The notes beneath the pieces were generated by a model that saw nothing but the letters and a program-made list of their open reading frames with translations, ran no database searches and was not told where the DNA came from. From positions 13,712,501 to 13,776,500 of the forward strand of contig JAFMOC010000007.1 in assembly GCA_019802505.1 (NCBI GenBank): a DNA stretch of 64,000 nucleotides, given 5' to 3'. This DNA is from Corydoras sp. C115. Lineage: Eukaryota; Chordata; Actinopteri; Siluriformes; Callichthyidae. Of the stretch, positions 9,201-20,900 are shown one piece after another (the stretch's first letter is position 1; each line of letters begins with the position of its first letter). Both the position numbers and the translations under genes were made by a program.

Positions 9201-12200
9201 ACTTGTAGTTTGCTTTGCTTTCACCCTTCTGTCTAGTTTATATCAAACAAGCTCAATGGGGTTTAAGTCTGTGCAGGCCATTCTATTCTTTGAAGCCTAC
9301 CACCTTGTCTTTTAATTTAGTTCTCACATAATCTACAATCATGTTTTGAGTTATTGTCTCCCTGTAATATGAATCCCTGACCAACTATTTATAGACCATT
9401 GCAAAGTTTCTAAATGCTGTTCAGTGTGCAAGGTGCCAATGCTGGACCCAGCAATGCTTTTTTTTTTTTTCTCTCTAGTTATACTATTGGTGTATGATCC
9501 ATCCACACTTATGATCCATTCTTTTTACCTACTCGGTGGCATACAAAAACCCTACGGGTCTTCTCTTTACAGTTAAACTTAAATGTATTGCTAGCCCCAC
9601 CTCTTACCATATAGATGGGGTAAAATAGTGGCTGTTAAAAAAAAGCACAGGAGAAATGTTTCCTGGCAAAAAGGACACTTGGACCTGAGTATAATTTAGT
9701 ATATATGACTGTAAGCTTAGTTATGTAATAACCCTAGCAGTTGCAGATAAGTAAACATTTTTATTTGTTATTTTTATTTTTAGAGAGCTTTTGGGCATAT
9801 CAAAACATGTTTTATGATTTGCTTGTTTCAAACATTAACAAATTGAATGCTTTGTGGCTGGTAAAATTTGACTTCTATGCATCTTCAAAGAGAAAGAGCC
9901 AGTCCAAGTTCATGTCGAATAATATAGACATTTAGACATATATTTTTTTCATTCATTTATGTTCAGTTTTTATCTTCTCATTTTTTAAAAACTGTAATTT
10001 TGGCAAATATTCTCTGACAACAGAGTGAAAAAGTTCAATTAAATTTAATTAGCAAAAAGTAGCCAAAAGTATTTTGCTAACACAAACAAGAATGACCAAG
10101 AGGATCTGGAAAGTAAAAATAAAAAAATGTTAAACAACTTCTTTTAAATGCCAGAAAATTCTGGCATTTAACAGAATATATGAGTTATCTTCAATTTTTA
10201 AGTTAATTTGTAATGCATTTTTGTTAAAATTAAGCATTCTGTATTTATTATCTTAAGAACTTAATAAATTAATTAAATAAGTTAATAAATGGGCCAGGCG
10301 GCACGGTGGCTTAGTGGTTAGCATGTTCGCCTCTCAGCGCTAGGGATTCCCGGTTCGAATCCCCATCTGGGTGGAGTTTCCATGTTCTCCCCGTGTCTGC
10401 GTGGGTTTCCTACGGGTTCTCCGGTTTCCTCCCACAGTCCAAAAACATGGATCAAGTCAATTGAATTCTCAAAATTGCCCCATATAGAGTGTGTCTGTGT
10501 GAGTGAGTGTGTGCCCAGCGATGGATTGGCGCCCTGTCCTGGGTCTATCTGCCCAGCGCCCGTTCTCCCCTGGATGGGCATGGGGAACCCCACCGCGACC
10601 CTAATAGAGGATAAAGTGGGAGATAATGAATGAATGAATAAATGGGCCTTACTGGACCTTGCAGTTGGAGGTGTTAATTTTTTTTTCTTTTTTCCCCCCG
10701 ATATTAATATGTACAAGTAAAGCCTGCCATTTCATTAAGAAAACGCAATTATATATTGTATACCAAGTGCATTTACTGCTTTTTACAATCTGCTTTTTGT
10801 GTTGTTAAGAACTATGAGACAGCAGCAACAACCTACACCTTCAAGGACAGGATGTTTCATAAGAGCATCATTTACATGTGGGTCCTTACAAGGTAAGCCA
10901 GGGATCTGGTCTCCTGCTTCACAATGTTTATACTGTCAAAGTTTTGTTAGTAAATATCTTGTTTAGTGTTGATAGATGCATGGATTTTATGCTTTTATGC
11001 AGCACAGTAGGAATAGCTTTAGGAGGCCTGACCATGTGGCATGCTCTCCTCATCTCCCGTGGAGAAACAAGTATTGAAAGACATATCAACAATAAAGAAG
11101 CCAAACGTATGGCTAAAAGAGGAAAGGTAAAATGACCAAACATGTATACATTTTAATGAAAAAATAAGCATTGCTTACTCTATAGAGCTATAAAAAATAA
11201 CCCTATATAGTATAGATAACATTTAGTGGTGATAAATGATACAATTTTACATAAATGTTTCCTTGGACACTAAAAGGTCAAAATCACCATGAACTTTTAG
11301 TTGAATTGCTTCCATTGTTATATTAGATACATTACAAAACTACTTAAAAACAAACTTGGATATACTCTTCAATCTTGACTTAAAGAAGCAGCATTTATGT
11401 GCTGTGGTATGTCTAGTTAATAACATTGCATAATAATTAGTAATGTTCCAACAATAAACACTATTATTAAGACCTTTACTTTTCTCATTATTAGGTTAGT
11501 ACATCCCTAACAAATGTTATTTGTTACAGGTCTATAGAAATCCGTTCAACTATGGAGGAATAAACAACTGGAAGGTGTTTTTTGGTGTAGAAAAGAGGAG
11601 GTAAGAAAATAGTTTTTTAACTGATCCATATGGTTATACATACAACCTCAAGTCATGGAAAAAAGCTTAAATATGTAAACACATAGGAATAAAGACCAGT
11701 CCAGTGTTGTAATGGTCTATGGATCATGTTTCTGTTTGCAGGCAGGCTTGAAAATGCCTTTTAGTTTGCAGACATGCTCAGATATGTTCCCTGAAAAGAC
11801 ATGCTCACAAACGGCTTTAAAGCAAAGAAAAAAAGACCCATACACACTTTCAATTTCACAGTCAGACAAACCCTCAGGACAACAATTAGGCATACTCTTG
11901 GGGAATATACAGGTCCTGACAGGAACACAAGACTATGGACAGACAAACTGACATAGCCATGCTCTTAAGACAACTTGACGAGCTCAAGAATATACACTTA
12001 AGAATATAGTCAGGAACAAATGTCAAAACACACAGACTTTCCCAAAACAGCAACAGGTACAGATATACACCGAAGGATGCAGATTGGTGTAGAAATGCCC
12101 TCTATGTAACTAGAAGAGAGATCAGGGAGTATAACAAGGGAGAAATCCACTGAACCATTCTTTGGGATTCCTCAAATTAGTAGAAATAATTGTTCTAACT

Positions 12201-13378
12201 TCACCCAGAGTAGGAAATAAGTGGTAAATTTAAATACGATTTTATAAGCAAAAAAAACCATGGAAAAAAAGCCCAGTGACTAAACACTTGGGGAAAGAAA
12301 TCTAGAAAACATCTGATCTAATAATGAAGGAACAATTAAAAAGGCAAGTTCAACTACACTGAAAATCAATAAACTAAAGCGATAAACAGAAGGCTTATAT
12401 AACAAAAGAAAATGAATATTTACAAAAAAAAGGAAATAATTAAAAACACTCTCTAACAGTTTAGCACTGTCTGACAGGTTCTCTGAATTCATGTTGGTAA
12501 CATCAAAAATAAATACATAAACAATAAAAATATGAAAACAATTTTTTATTCTTCACCTATTGTCTAAATCATTGTGCTTTTATCTAGCTATATAATTTAG
12601 TAAATAGAAAGTGGATATTGCATTATTAATTATTAGTGATCGCACTATCGATCGGTTATTAACTATTTAATTTAAGATCCTTTTATTTGAACAACAAATG
12701 GTCATTCTGTAATAAAATATAAACAAACATTTACGCATTAAATTGCAAATTTAAACTGGGAACCTTAGCCTTGTGTGCCTTGTTTTTAAATGTATTTACA
12801 TCACACATTTATTGTAAATTAACATAAATGTACTGTTCAGTAATAAGGAGGTGGTTTCAATGTTGAGACTGGTTGGTTATACAAAGACTCTTGACTGCAA
12901 CCAGACTGATTATATTTGCTGCCACTATTAGTGTCCAAGGTAAAATTTTAAATAGTTGCATATGTAGTTGCATAAAAATACATGGTGATTTTTAGGCTGC
13001 AGATTAGCTAATCAGTTTCTGCCTGTATATTCACATGAAGCTCTGCCTCATGCTTTTTCATGTCTAAAATGTCTTGATTCAATTTGCATAACAAATCTCT
13101 CTTACTCACTATTGATTTCATTCGAACCATACCTTTAGTGATCATGGTGTTATTAGAAGATGTGTGATAGCATGTTAGTAATGTTTGCTATACTTACAGT
13201 GATGCATATACAAACACATACTTTCTAACAATGTGTCATTCCTGTGGTCTAATTCTAAATGTGATCTCTTTTCAGTCACTGGCTGACCAGGGTTTTACTG
13301 CCTTCAGGACACAGCCCCTATGGGGATGGGCTGACCTGGGATATCTACCCAATTAAACATGACTTGATACCTGTTTGA
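6251..13378 (+). CDS. zdhhc16: ZDHHC16 palmitoyltransferase
   Basis: This is a DHHC S-acyltransferase (Aph2 in mammals) of the endoplasmic reticulum. Ten coding exons keep frame: 6251..6478, 6573..6767, 6847..6935, 7019..7047, 7827..7960, 8133..8228, 10810..10892, 11003..11126, 11530..11600 and 13276..13378 (stop TGA). The product is 383 aa; human is 377. The ATG sits one base inside an exon whose acceptor is ...GTACAG (6244-6249). The zinc/active-site domain has CKKC (152-155), HHCGIC (164-169) and DHHC at 177-180, the last split by the 7047/7827 junction. Hydrophobic spans near residues 70-99, 110-128, 193-215 and 276-300 fit four membrane helices. The block ISRGETSIERHIN follows the last helix, as in the family. 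The loop encoded by 8133..8228 is longer than in human and poorly conserved. Poly(A) signals AATAAA occur at 13775 and 13897. Introns carry SINEs and transposon remnants. Confidence 0.95.
7328..7376 (+). mobile_element. SINE family A, 3' tail fragment
   Basis: Only the terminal block is present: CGCGACCTTAATAGAGAATAAAGCGG followed by the (GAAT)n tail, directly ahead of a full copy. Confidence 0.75.
7393..7726 (+). mobile_element. SINE family A copy 4, full length, with 13-bp TSD
   Basis: The copy runs from a tRNA-like head with A box and B box (GGTTCGAATCCC) through the core to the 3' end GGATAAAGCGGAAGATAATG. The direct repeat GGTATTACATATG occurs at 7380-7392 and 7727-7739. It lies in a zdhhc16 intron. 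Confidence 0.9.
8488..8700 (-). mobile_element. SINE-like repeat, family B (tRNA-derived)
   Basis: This minus-strand copy contains TGGGATTTGAACCCACAACC (complement of a B box), the CCTTGCTCAAG block and the 3' motif complementary to AAAGCGTCTGCTAAATG. Related copies are at 15536-15716, 39862-40020 and 62668-62850. Confidence 0.6.
8935..9475. mobile_element. Probable Tc1/mariner-type DNA transposon remnant
   Basis: The left end ACCATCCAAAAGTTTTACAA resembles a Tc1-like terminus (CCGTCCAAAAGTTT...). The interior CAAGCTCAATGGGGTTTAAG resembles the transposase region read in reverse. No intact reading frame remains. The other end was not located with certainty; a candidate is near 10040-10090. 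Confidence 0.4.
10296..10636 (+). mobile_element. SINE family A copy 5, full length, with 12-bp TSD
   Basis: This 341-bp copy has A and B boxes, the core, and a (GAAT)n tail. The direct repeat AATAAATGGGCC lies at 10284-10295 and 10637-10648. It is in the zdhhc16 intron before exon 10810. Confidence 0.9.
11601..13275 (+). other. Last zdhhc16 intron
   Basis: This 1.7-kb AT-rich intron contains no recognisable exon, RNA gene or full repeat. Confidence 0.5.
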
Positions 13379-14860
13379 GAATTCCAATACTAGAAGACAA
13401 AATCTTGCTTCTTCCCAGTTCATGCCATACATCACATTTCATCTCACAAACCAACATGTGGATAATAAATCTGCGGAAATGTAGTCTTCACTTCAGGTGA
13501 CACAAGATGACAAAAAGCTTTTAAGGGTACAAATACGGCCCTTAAACTAATCTCTATTTTTTACATGTAACCAGTGTTTATCTTTTTTATAGCTCAGTGC
13601 TGTTTCGAAAGTTGAAGTGTTTGGATGTGTATGGAAAATTCTGTGAGCTGATATTCCTAAAGTGTCAGCTATAGCCACATTAAACTGCGATTTTAAATGA
13701 TCCACATTTTATACTCTTTATTTATTTTCTGCTTATGGTGCACGTTCCCATGACAAACCTACAGATTTAACTAAAATAAATACTGGTTTTATCTGATGGT
13801 TTTCGGGAGGATTATGTTTATTACATGGTGGTTAATTTTTCTAAATTTTATTTTATGTTTTAAAATGACCTTATAAAGTTATCCAAAAATATTTGAAATA
13901 AAAATGTGGGTTTTTTATTCTGGTATGTTGTATATCATATGCCTAAAACTTTGCATACTGCAGTATACTGTCTGTGTGTGTCTGTCTCTGTTCTCTATTA
14001 TACAATTAAATGCCAAATAATTAAGCGCTGCTGGTCACAATGTAATTTGTCAATTTTGCAGTTTGTAAAAGCATCCATCCAATAGCCCTTTTTGGATGGA
14101 GGATTTTTGGCCATTCTTCTATGCAACAGCCTTCTGCTTCTATGACAATTTAAACTGACTTGTATGCACCACTATTTGAGTTCTATAATGTTCAATTATG
14201 TAAAATTCAGATGTGGAATCTATACATTTTTTTTTTATATTCTTGCCTTTTATCTGATGTTTTGTTTTTACTCCCATAGTTTGTTGTTCAACTGAATGCA
14301 TTTCCGTCAGGCTTACTAACATTTTACCCATTATTACCCATACCCATTATTTTTTTACACATGAAGAATACTTAAAAGATTCTGGATCATTTTCTCCAAA
14401 ATGTCGTATTGAATTATAGTCATCACAGTTTTTTTTTTAGCTTAATCAGTCCATAGATGTTTTTTAAAAAGTATCTTTTTTAAATTTGAAATTGGGGACA
14501 TTGTGGCTTGTGGGTTATCACATTTGCCTCTCAGCACTGGGAATTCCAGTTTCGAATTCCAATCTTGATTTTTCGTGAATTTAATCGCTGCATTAACAAA
14601 TTTGTTTATATTGTGTTGTTTATGGTTATGTGCAAAGTTTTTTTTGGCTTTTCCAACCATGTTTGTGGTTTAATCTGTGTCGAAAAGAAAACATAGTCAC
14701 TGGCACATTATTATAAATCTGTTTGATATCCTGCCGTAAATTATTTCGGCTGTTGGATGGTAATGTACTGAATAATTCACCGTGTATTAAATGTTTTGTA
14801 GTAAGTTGTAAATTAGAAGAAAAAAAAGTTAATTATTCCGATGGGAGTTTATGTCTTTAA
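13379..14860. other. zdhhc16 3' UTR and intergenic gap before rrp12
   Basis: The stretch holds candidate poly(A) signals at 13775-13780 and 13897-13902 and a degraded head fragment of SINE family A at about 14496-14566 (GTGGCTTGTGGGTTATCACA ... AGTTTCGAATTCC). Nothing else is recognised. Confidence 0.5.
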
Positions 14861-14994
14861 TTCGTCTTGCTCCACCTCGTGGTGCCTCTCTGACATTGCA
14901 TTTGGATCTGGCGCTTGACGATGACGATCCCCACGTGCGACGTGGAGGCCGGACAGAAGCGTGGCTGTGATCTTTAAGGTTCATTTCTAACAAA
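14861..14994 (+). promoter_or_regulatory. rrp12 core promoter / 5' UTR with Myc-type E-box
   Basis: This is a locally GC-rich stretch just before the rrp12 ATG. A canonical E-box CACGTG sits at 14932-14937, about 58 bp upstream of the start codon, with a second palindromic CCACCTCGTGG at about 14872-14882. No TATA box is evident. Confidence 0.5.
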
Positions 14995-17900
14995 ATGGGG
15001 AAAACTGGGAAACTTCGTCCTGGAGCTGCACAGAAAGCAAAGCGATGGAAGAAAGGACATAGCAGTGATTCGAATCCTCAGACGAGTCGCTATCGACAAG
15101 CAGCGAAAAGTCGCTTTTTCAGTCGGCCGATCGGTAAAGTTTGGTGTTTACTGTTTCACTGCACGCACTGACCACGTGTTTCTGCTTCCACGTTTCCTAA
15201 CCTCTGTTGCAGCGTCCACATATAAATTCTGACTTTAATATTGTTTGTATGCGGTCAATACACCATTTTAGATTGTAGGATATGAGTGATTATTTCATTG
15301 ATTTAACATACTTTTATTCACACTGCAGCATAAACCTCTCTTGCACTTTGTGGTGTCGGTCATTTTACCCTGAAAATGTAACATTAGTTGGCCACGATTT
15401 ACTAAATACACAGTCGGTCTATTTAATACATTGTCAATATTATATCTCTGCTGTAGCTGATTTTGTCAAACGGCCTTTTCGTTTATTGTAGAAAGTAACG
15501 TTAATATCCAGCTTGGCACACGTTTGAAATAGTTTATGGTGTTGGGCTATCAGTCTGAAGGTTGTGGGTTCAAATCCCGGGTCCAATGAAGTTACCACTA
15601 TGGGTCCTTGAGCAAGCCTTAACCTTCATTGCTCCAGGGATGCTGTACCTACCCTGTCCTCGCTTTGTAAGTCGTTTTGGATAAAAGCGTCTACTAAATG
15701 ACCAAATGCAAATGTCTATTATGTTCTCTGACTTAATGCATTGCCTGACTTCACATTATTTTAACATAAACTCCAAACTACTTGGAAAGCCTAGGAATGT
15801 AAAGCATGTTGCAGGGTGCAAAATAGATGTATAAAATACACATAAAAAGTATTGTTAGCTGTGCTTAAAACATGTCACAGTTTTGTAACTGAACAGGCTC
15901 TTCTCATAGGGATATGGTTATTTTTTTAAAGATGGAAAGGACGGATAGACTCTTAAGTGTAGTAAAACTACAATTATGATTATAAAACCTCTCCATCAGT
16001 ACACTATTACACAAAAGTAATAAGACAAAGATTCCAGTCATTCTCTCCAAGTGATTTATTCAGTCAATTTGTTTTGTCACAGGTGAATAAAAATTTGATT
16101 GTGGTTAACATTTTGGTAAAGGCCCTTTTTGTTTTTCGCATGAATGTGCCCTAGTGCACAAAGCAAGGAAGTCCTGATTAGGTCAATTTGAGTTGGTGAT
16201 GTTGTGTGGTGGTGGACGTTTAGCGATAGTGAATTTGCAAGTCAAGCCCTTCCTTCTAACATCACTGTCTAACATCACCATATGCTTTTGCATGAATGGA
16301 GGGGGCAACATTAATTAACAGGCAACATACAATTATTTCTTCCAGTGAAAAGTGATCTTACAGTTGACGCTTTAAAATTGCACAATGAGCTGCAGTCAGG
16401 TTCCCTGGAGACCAGTCACAGTGGCTTGGAAGATCCCATGGAGGAGGCAGAAGCCCTCAGTGCAAAAACATCTGGCACATTTCTTAGTGGACTGTCTGAC
16501 TGTTCCAATCTGACCTTTAGAAAAGTCCAGCGATACTGGGAGTCAAATTCTGCCACTCACAAAGAGGTTTGTTTAAATGTAGTGAATTTTCTTGCTGACT
16601 TGTATATTTTTGTTAAAGGATTAAGAATAACTAACTTTTTGTATTATGTACAGATTTGTGCTGTACTGGCAGCAGTTACAGAGGTAATTCGCTCCCAAGG
16701 GGGAAAAGAAACGGAGACCGAATACTTTGCAGCTTTGGTCAGTGTTTCAAAAATAATATTTTCTTTTAGGTTGCACAGTTATTTCCTCATTGCTTTTTTT
16801 GTATCTGCCCAGCCAGTGTTTGTGAAACTAGATAGATAGTTTGGTTGATTGGTTTTGTGTACATGAGCTCATTTTAAAATGAACTGCTGTTAAACAATGA
16901 ACATAAAGAACTCAATACAAATACTACTATTATATAACGTATGTGAATATGAAAATAAATCCCTATTCTATACCTACCCATAAAAATGAGTAATGTACAA
17001 ACAAGGTGTTAAAGAACCAACCAACATGAGCTCATGGCTTCTGTCAACAGATAACAGCTAATCTTTGAATATCTGTGCTAATGTTTATTTATTTATTTTT
17101 TGTTGCACCTCCTGCTGGAGACTTTTTTTTTAATACAAAAATGTAATAGTATTAATACAACCAAAAATTTTGTTGGCTTTCAACATTAATGTTACTATAC
17201 AAAATTAAAAGTTCTTGCCCTTTTGCAGATGTTAGCTTAGCGAGTCAAAATAGTGTGTGACACGTACTGAAGAGTGAAAAATGTGCTGGTCAGAATTAAA
17301 AAATTTAAAAATGTAATTGCTTTGTTTATTTTTAACAGATGACGACTCTGGAGGCAGTAGAGAGTAGTGACTCCCTTGCTGCAGTTGCATATCTGCTGAA
17401 CCTGGTAATGAAAAGGTTAGTAATGCAGAAGAGATTTTTTTTTTACAATGTTTTATGACACATCTTTAATTTATGTTTAAACATAAACATTATGTTTAAG
17501 CTTATCTTTAATTTATGTTTAAAAGCATTGCATTGATTTGTACTGTAAACTATGTACAATATTCACATTAAAACTACTGTTCTGTGTTCACTGTTGGCTT
17601 TATAGGTACATTTTTTTCCATTGTTGCAAGATAATCGTACTGCTTTACTTGATTTATGCTACTGATATTCTTCAACTTAATCCCAGGTCTATAATTATCA
17701 GATGTTTTATAAAAGGTGTCTGTTGTTAATCATCTGTAATAAATCATTTGGATCATATAAAACTAAACTGTTCAATAAAATTCAATATATTAACTTCTTA
17801 ATTAGGAAACTTTTAAAACAGCTTATTTTATCCATTGTGTTCTGTGATTTTACCAGACTCTTTTATTGTACTTTGATTATATTGTTCTTGTGTAGAGTAC

Positions 17901-20900
17901 CGGCTCCAGTGTTGATAAAAAAATTCTCAGACACGGCAAAAGCATTCATGGATGTGATGTCTAAACAAGCCAGTGATGACTCTGTGCATTGTCTAAGATG
18001 GGTATGTTCATAATTAATACTATCTATGTTTAGGGCACATCGCATTCACATAAGTTACATTATATTTACACAAAATCAGTTTACTCACACTTTTTAGACA
18101 AATTAAATAATAGTATATATTTCTGACTAACAAAGTTGTAACAAACCCGGACATTCTAATATTCTACAATTAAAAATATATATAATAATTTAATTGTATA
18201 TTTAAAATATGTGACTGGTCATGGCATATTTGACATTTTTAAATTTGCATGCAGAATGGTATGGATTAACAGATATTAGAACAAATTAGCTAAATGTTGC
18301 TATATTATAATAAGCTGTGATATGTTTTCTGTACAGATCTTGTCCTGCCTGGCCACTTTGCTTAGGAAACAGGATATTTCACTGTGGAGCTATCCCTCCA
18401 CACTTCAGGTCTATCATGGACTACTCAGCTTTACTGTGCACTCTAAACCAAAGGTCTACTTTCTGTTTACAGTAATTGTGCTCAATTGGACAATGTGCAG
18501 TTATACTTACAACAGAACTGTATAATGCTGATATTGTTTACATCTTTCAGGTGCGTAAAGCAGCCCAGCAGGGCATTTGTGCCGTTCTTCGTGGAAGTGA
18601 CTGCATGTTTTCCAGCACTGCTCCAAACCACCACCCTGCAGCAGCTACCACTGCAAAGTTCTGTATCAAGGAGATTGAGCAGGCAGGAGGTAAATGTTTT
18701 CACACATGCTATTTGTTGTCTATATGTTTGCACCTAACTTTGTAGTCCTCTTTTTTATAATTTACAAAAATATATTGTTTATCTCGAACTTGTTCCCTAT
18801 CAATAAAAATATGTCTATGAATTATTATTGCATTGATTAGGTGAGAAAGAAGACACCACAACACTTCATGTTTTAGGACTTGTAAAGGAGCTTATTGCTA
18901 CATTTCCTCTTAATTCTGTAAAACTGTGTTGTGAGACTCTCCTTCGTGTGATGACTCTGAGTCATGTGGTGAGCAGCTGACCCCATTAACATTACAGAAT
19001 TTAATTTGTGCATACTGACATTGTTTTACAACAGTTTCAGGACTGAAAACATGTTTTATGTGTTTTTTGAAAGCTTGTGACAGCGAGCGCAATGCAGGCT
19101 TTCCACAAACTTTTCAGCAGCAAACCCAAGCCAACTTCCATGTCTACGGAGCTCAATGCTCAGATCATTACGGTAAAGCTTAGATTCATGCACCTTCAAT
19201 CACCACTACTCTTTAAAACAACTTGTAAACTTGCTGTCAAAGCTCTGTTTGTGTTCACTGGAAAACCAGATAAACCGCTGGCAATTTCATAGATTTTGTG
19301 TCCCTGAATAAACTTAAAGCTGAGCTGAAGCCTTTTTTACTTGTTTAAGTGTTTTTGTTTTCTTTTGTTTTTTGCTGCCAGGCTTTGTATGACTATGTCC
19401 CCAGTGAAAATGATTTGCAGCCACTATTGGCCTGGCTTTCAGTCATGGAGAAAGCCCATGTTCATCTATCCAGGTAGAATTTTAATTTAAATTTGGTATA
19501 TGTGTTTGGTGAAGAATTAGCTATGTGTTTAATCTTTTCTTTAGTTTACAGAGTTCTCTCAGTCTGGGCCATCTACCTCGGCTCTTTTCCATAGCCATGT
19601 CCTGTCTTCTGTCCCCGCACACACAAGTCGTCTCTGCTGCCACACAGACCCTAAAGGTTAGGAAAATTATTAACAATTATTATTGTTACCTGCAAAAACT
19701 TTAAAATTATTAACAACAAGGGCAAAGACACAAAAATGAACTCAGAGTTTGAATCCACAACCTTTAGATTGATGGATCAACACCCTAACTACTAAGATAA
19801 CAAAAACTTTCAAATGCACTTCTTATAGTAGTAGTAGAAATTATAATAATAATGGAATCATCCTTGGGGTTGTGTTCAAACAGTTAGCCCTATGTTGTGG
19901 AAGTCTTGTGGTTTATACCAGCTTTGCTAATTCTTTCAGAAACTTACAGCATATTCTAGAACAAGCTTTTTTGCTTGTGGTTAGAATCATTGATAAAGTA
20001 ACTGTTGCACAGTTTTGTACCAATGTTTAATACAAGATGAGATTTGGAACCCCACAGTTACAAAATTAACTATTAATTAAGTGTTGATGAATTGTGCCAA
20101 AATGTGCCAAAAGTCTCAGCTTTTGTGACGTGACCTGCCGTGTTACTTTACATTGACTTCTAGTTGTTATGAGGGATGAAGTAATTTTCACAAACTGACT
20201 TGTAATGTTGTCCTTTAACAATTCAAATTTTAAGTTTAGTGAAAGTTTTGTTTTGAAATTTGGAAATTTATTTTATTTTAAATTAATTTATTTAGAAATT
20301 TATTTTTAACACCTGTGATTTAAGAGGTTTGTCTCAATACATTTTTGGCCATATGCTGTATGTGTTTCTTTGTGTTGACTTGCTTCCCAAAATTATACAC
20401 TTTGGTGTTTTCTGTTTAGTACAGTTTAGTACCTGCTATGTCTTGAAAATATATGGCTCTCTGCTCGATGGCTGCAAATTGAAATGACGTTCACCTTCAG
20501 CACAGAAATGACACTAAAATAAAAACAGTGGCTCAGAATTAGAAACTTGAAAATACTTAAGACAATATTGCTTTCTTGCTTTCTCTCTTGCTCTCATGTG
20601 CATTTGTACACGTGTGTGTCTACCTGGAATATACACACACAAACACAGGCATGGGGAAAATAAAAAGCACCCGCTTCGAAATCTGCATTTTAAATGATCA
20701 GGACATTATTAAAACTTGTAATATGTGTTCATGCATTCTCTGAATACACTTTGATTTACTGGTTAATGTAAATAATTTGCATTTAAAAAAAATTCACATT
20801 TCAGACCTTGATCAGTGAATGTGTGGCACCTCACATGGCTGATATTGGCCCAGTTTTTCCCAACATGTCTGCTGGAAACGGACAGTATGTCTTAAAGATG

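Noticed and set aside
10146..10170. 11-bp inverted repeat AAATGCCAGAA/TTCTGGCATTT
   Set aside because: It is too short to support a terminator or RNA gene. It may belong to a decayed transposon nearby.
10318..10716. 132-codon minus-strand frame, and similar frames at 2138, 3857, 7436, 28065, 38506, 42380 and 44514
   Set aside because: All lie inside copies of the same SINE. The similar peptides (e.g. FPMPIQGRT) come from repeat homology, not from a gene family.
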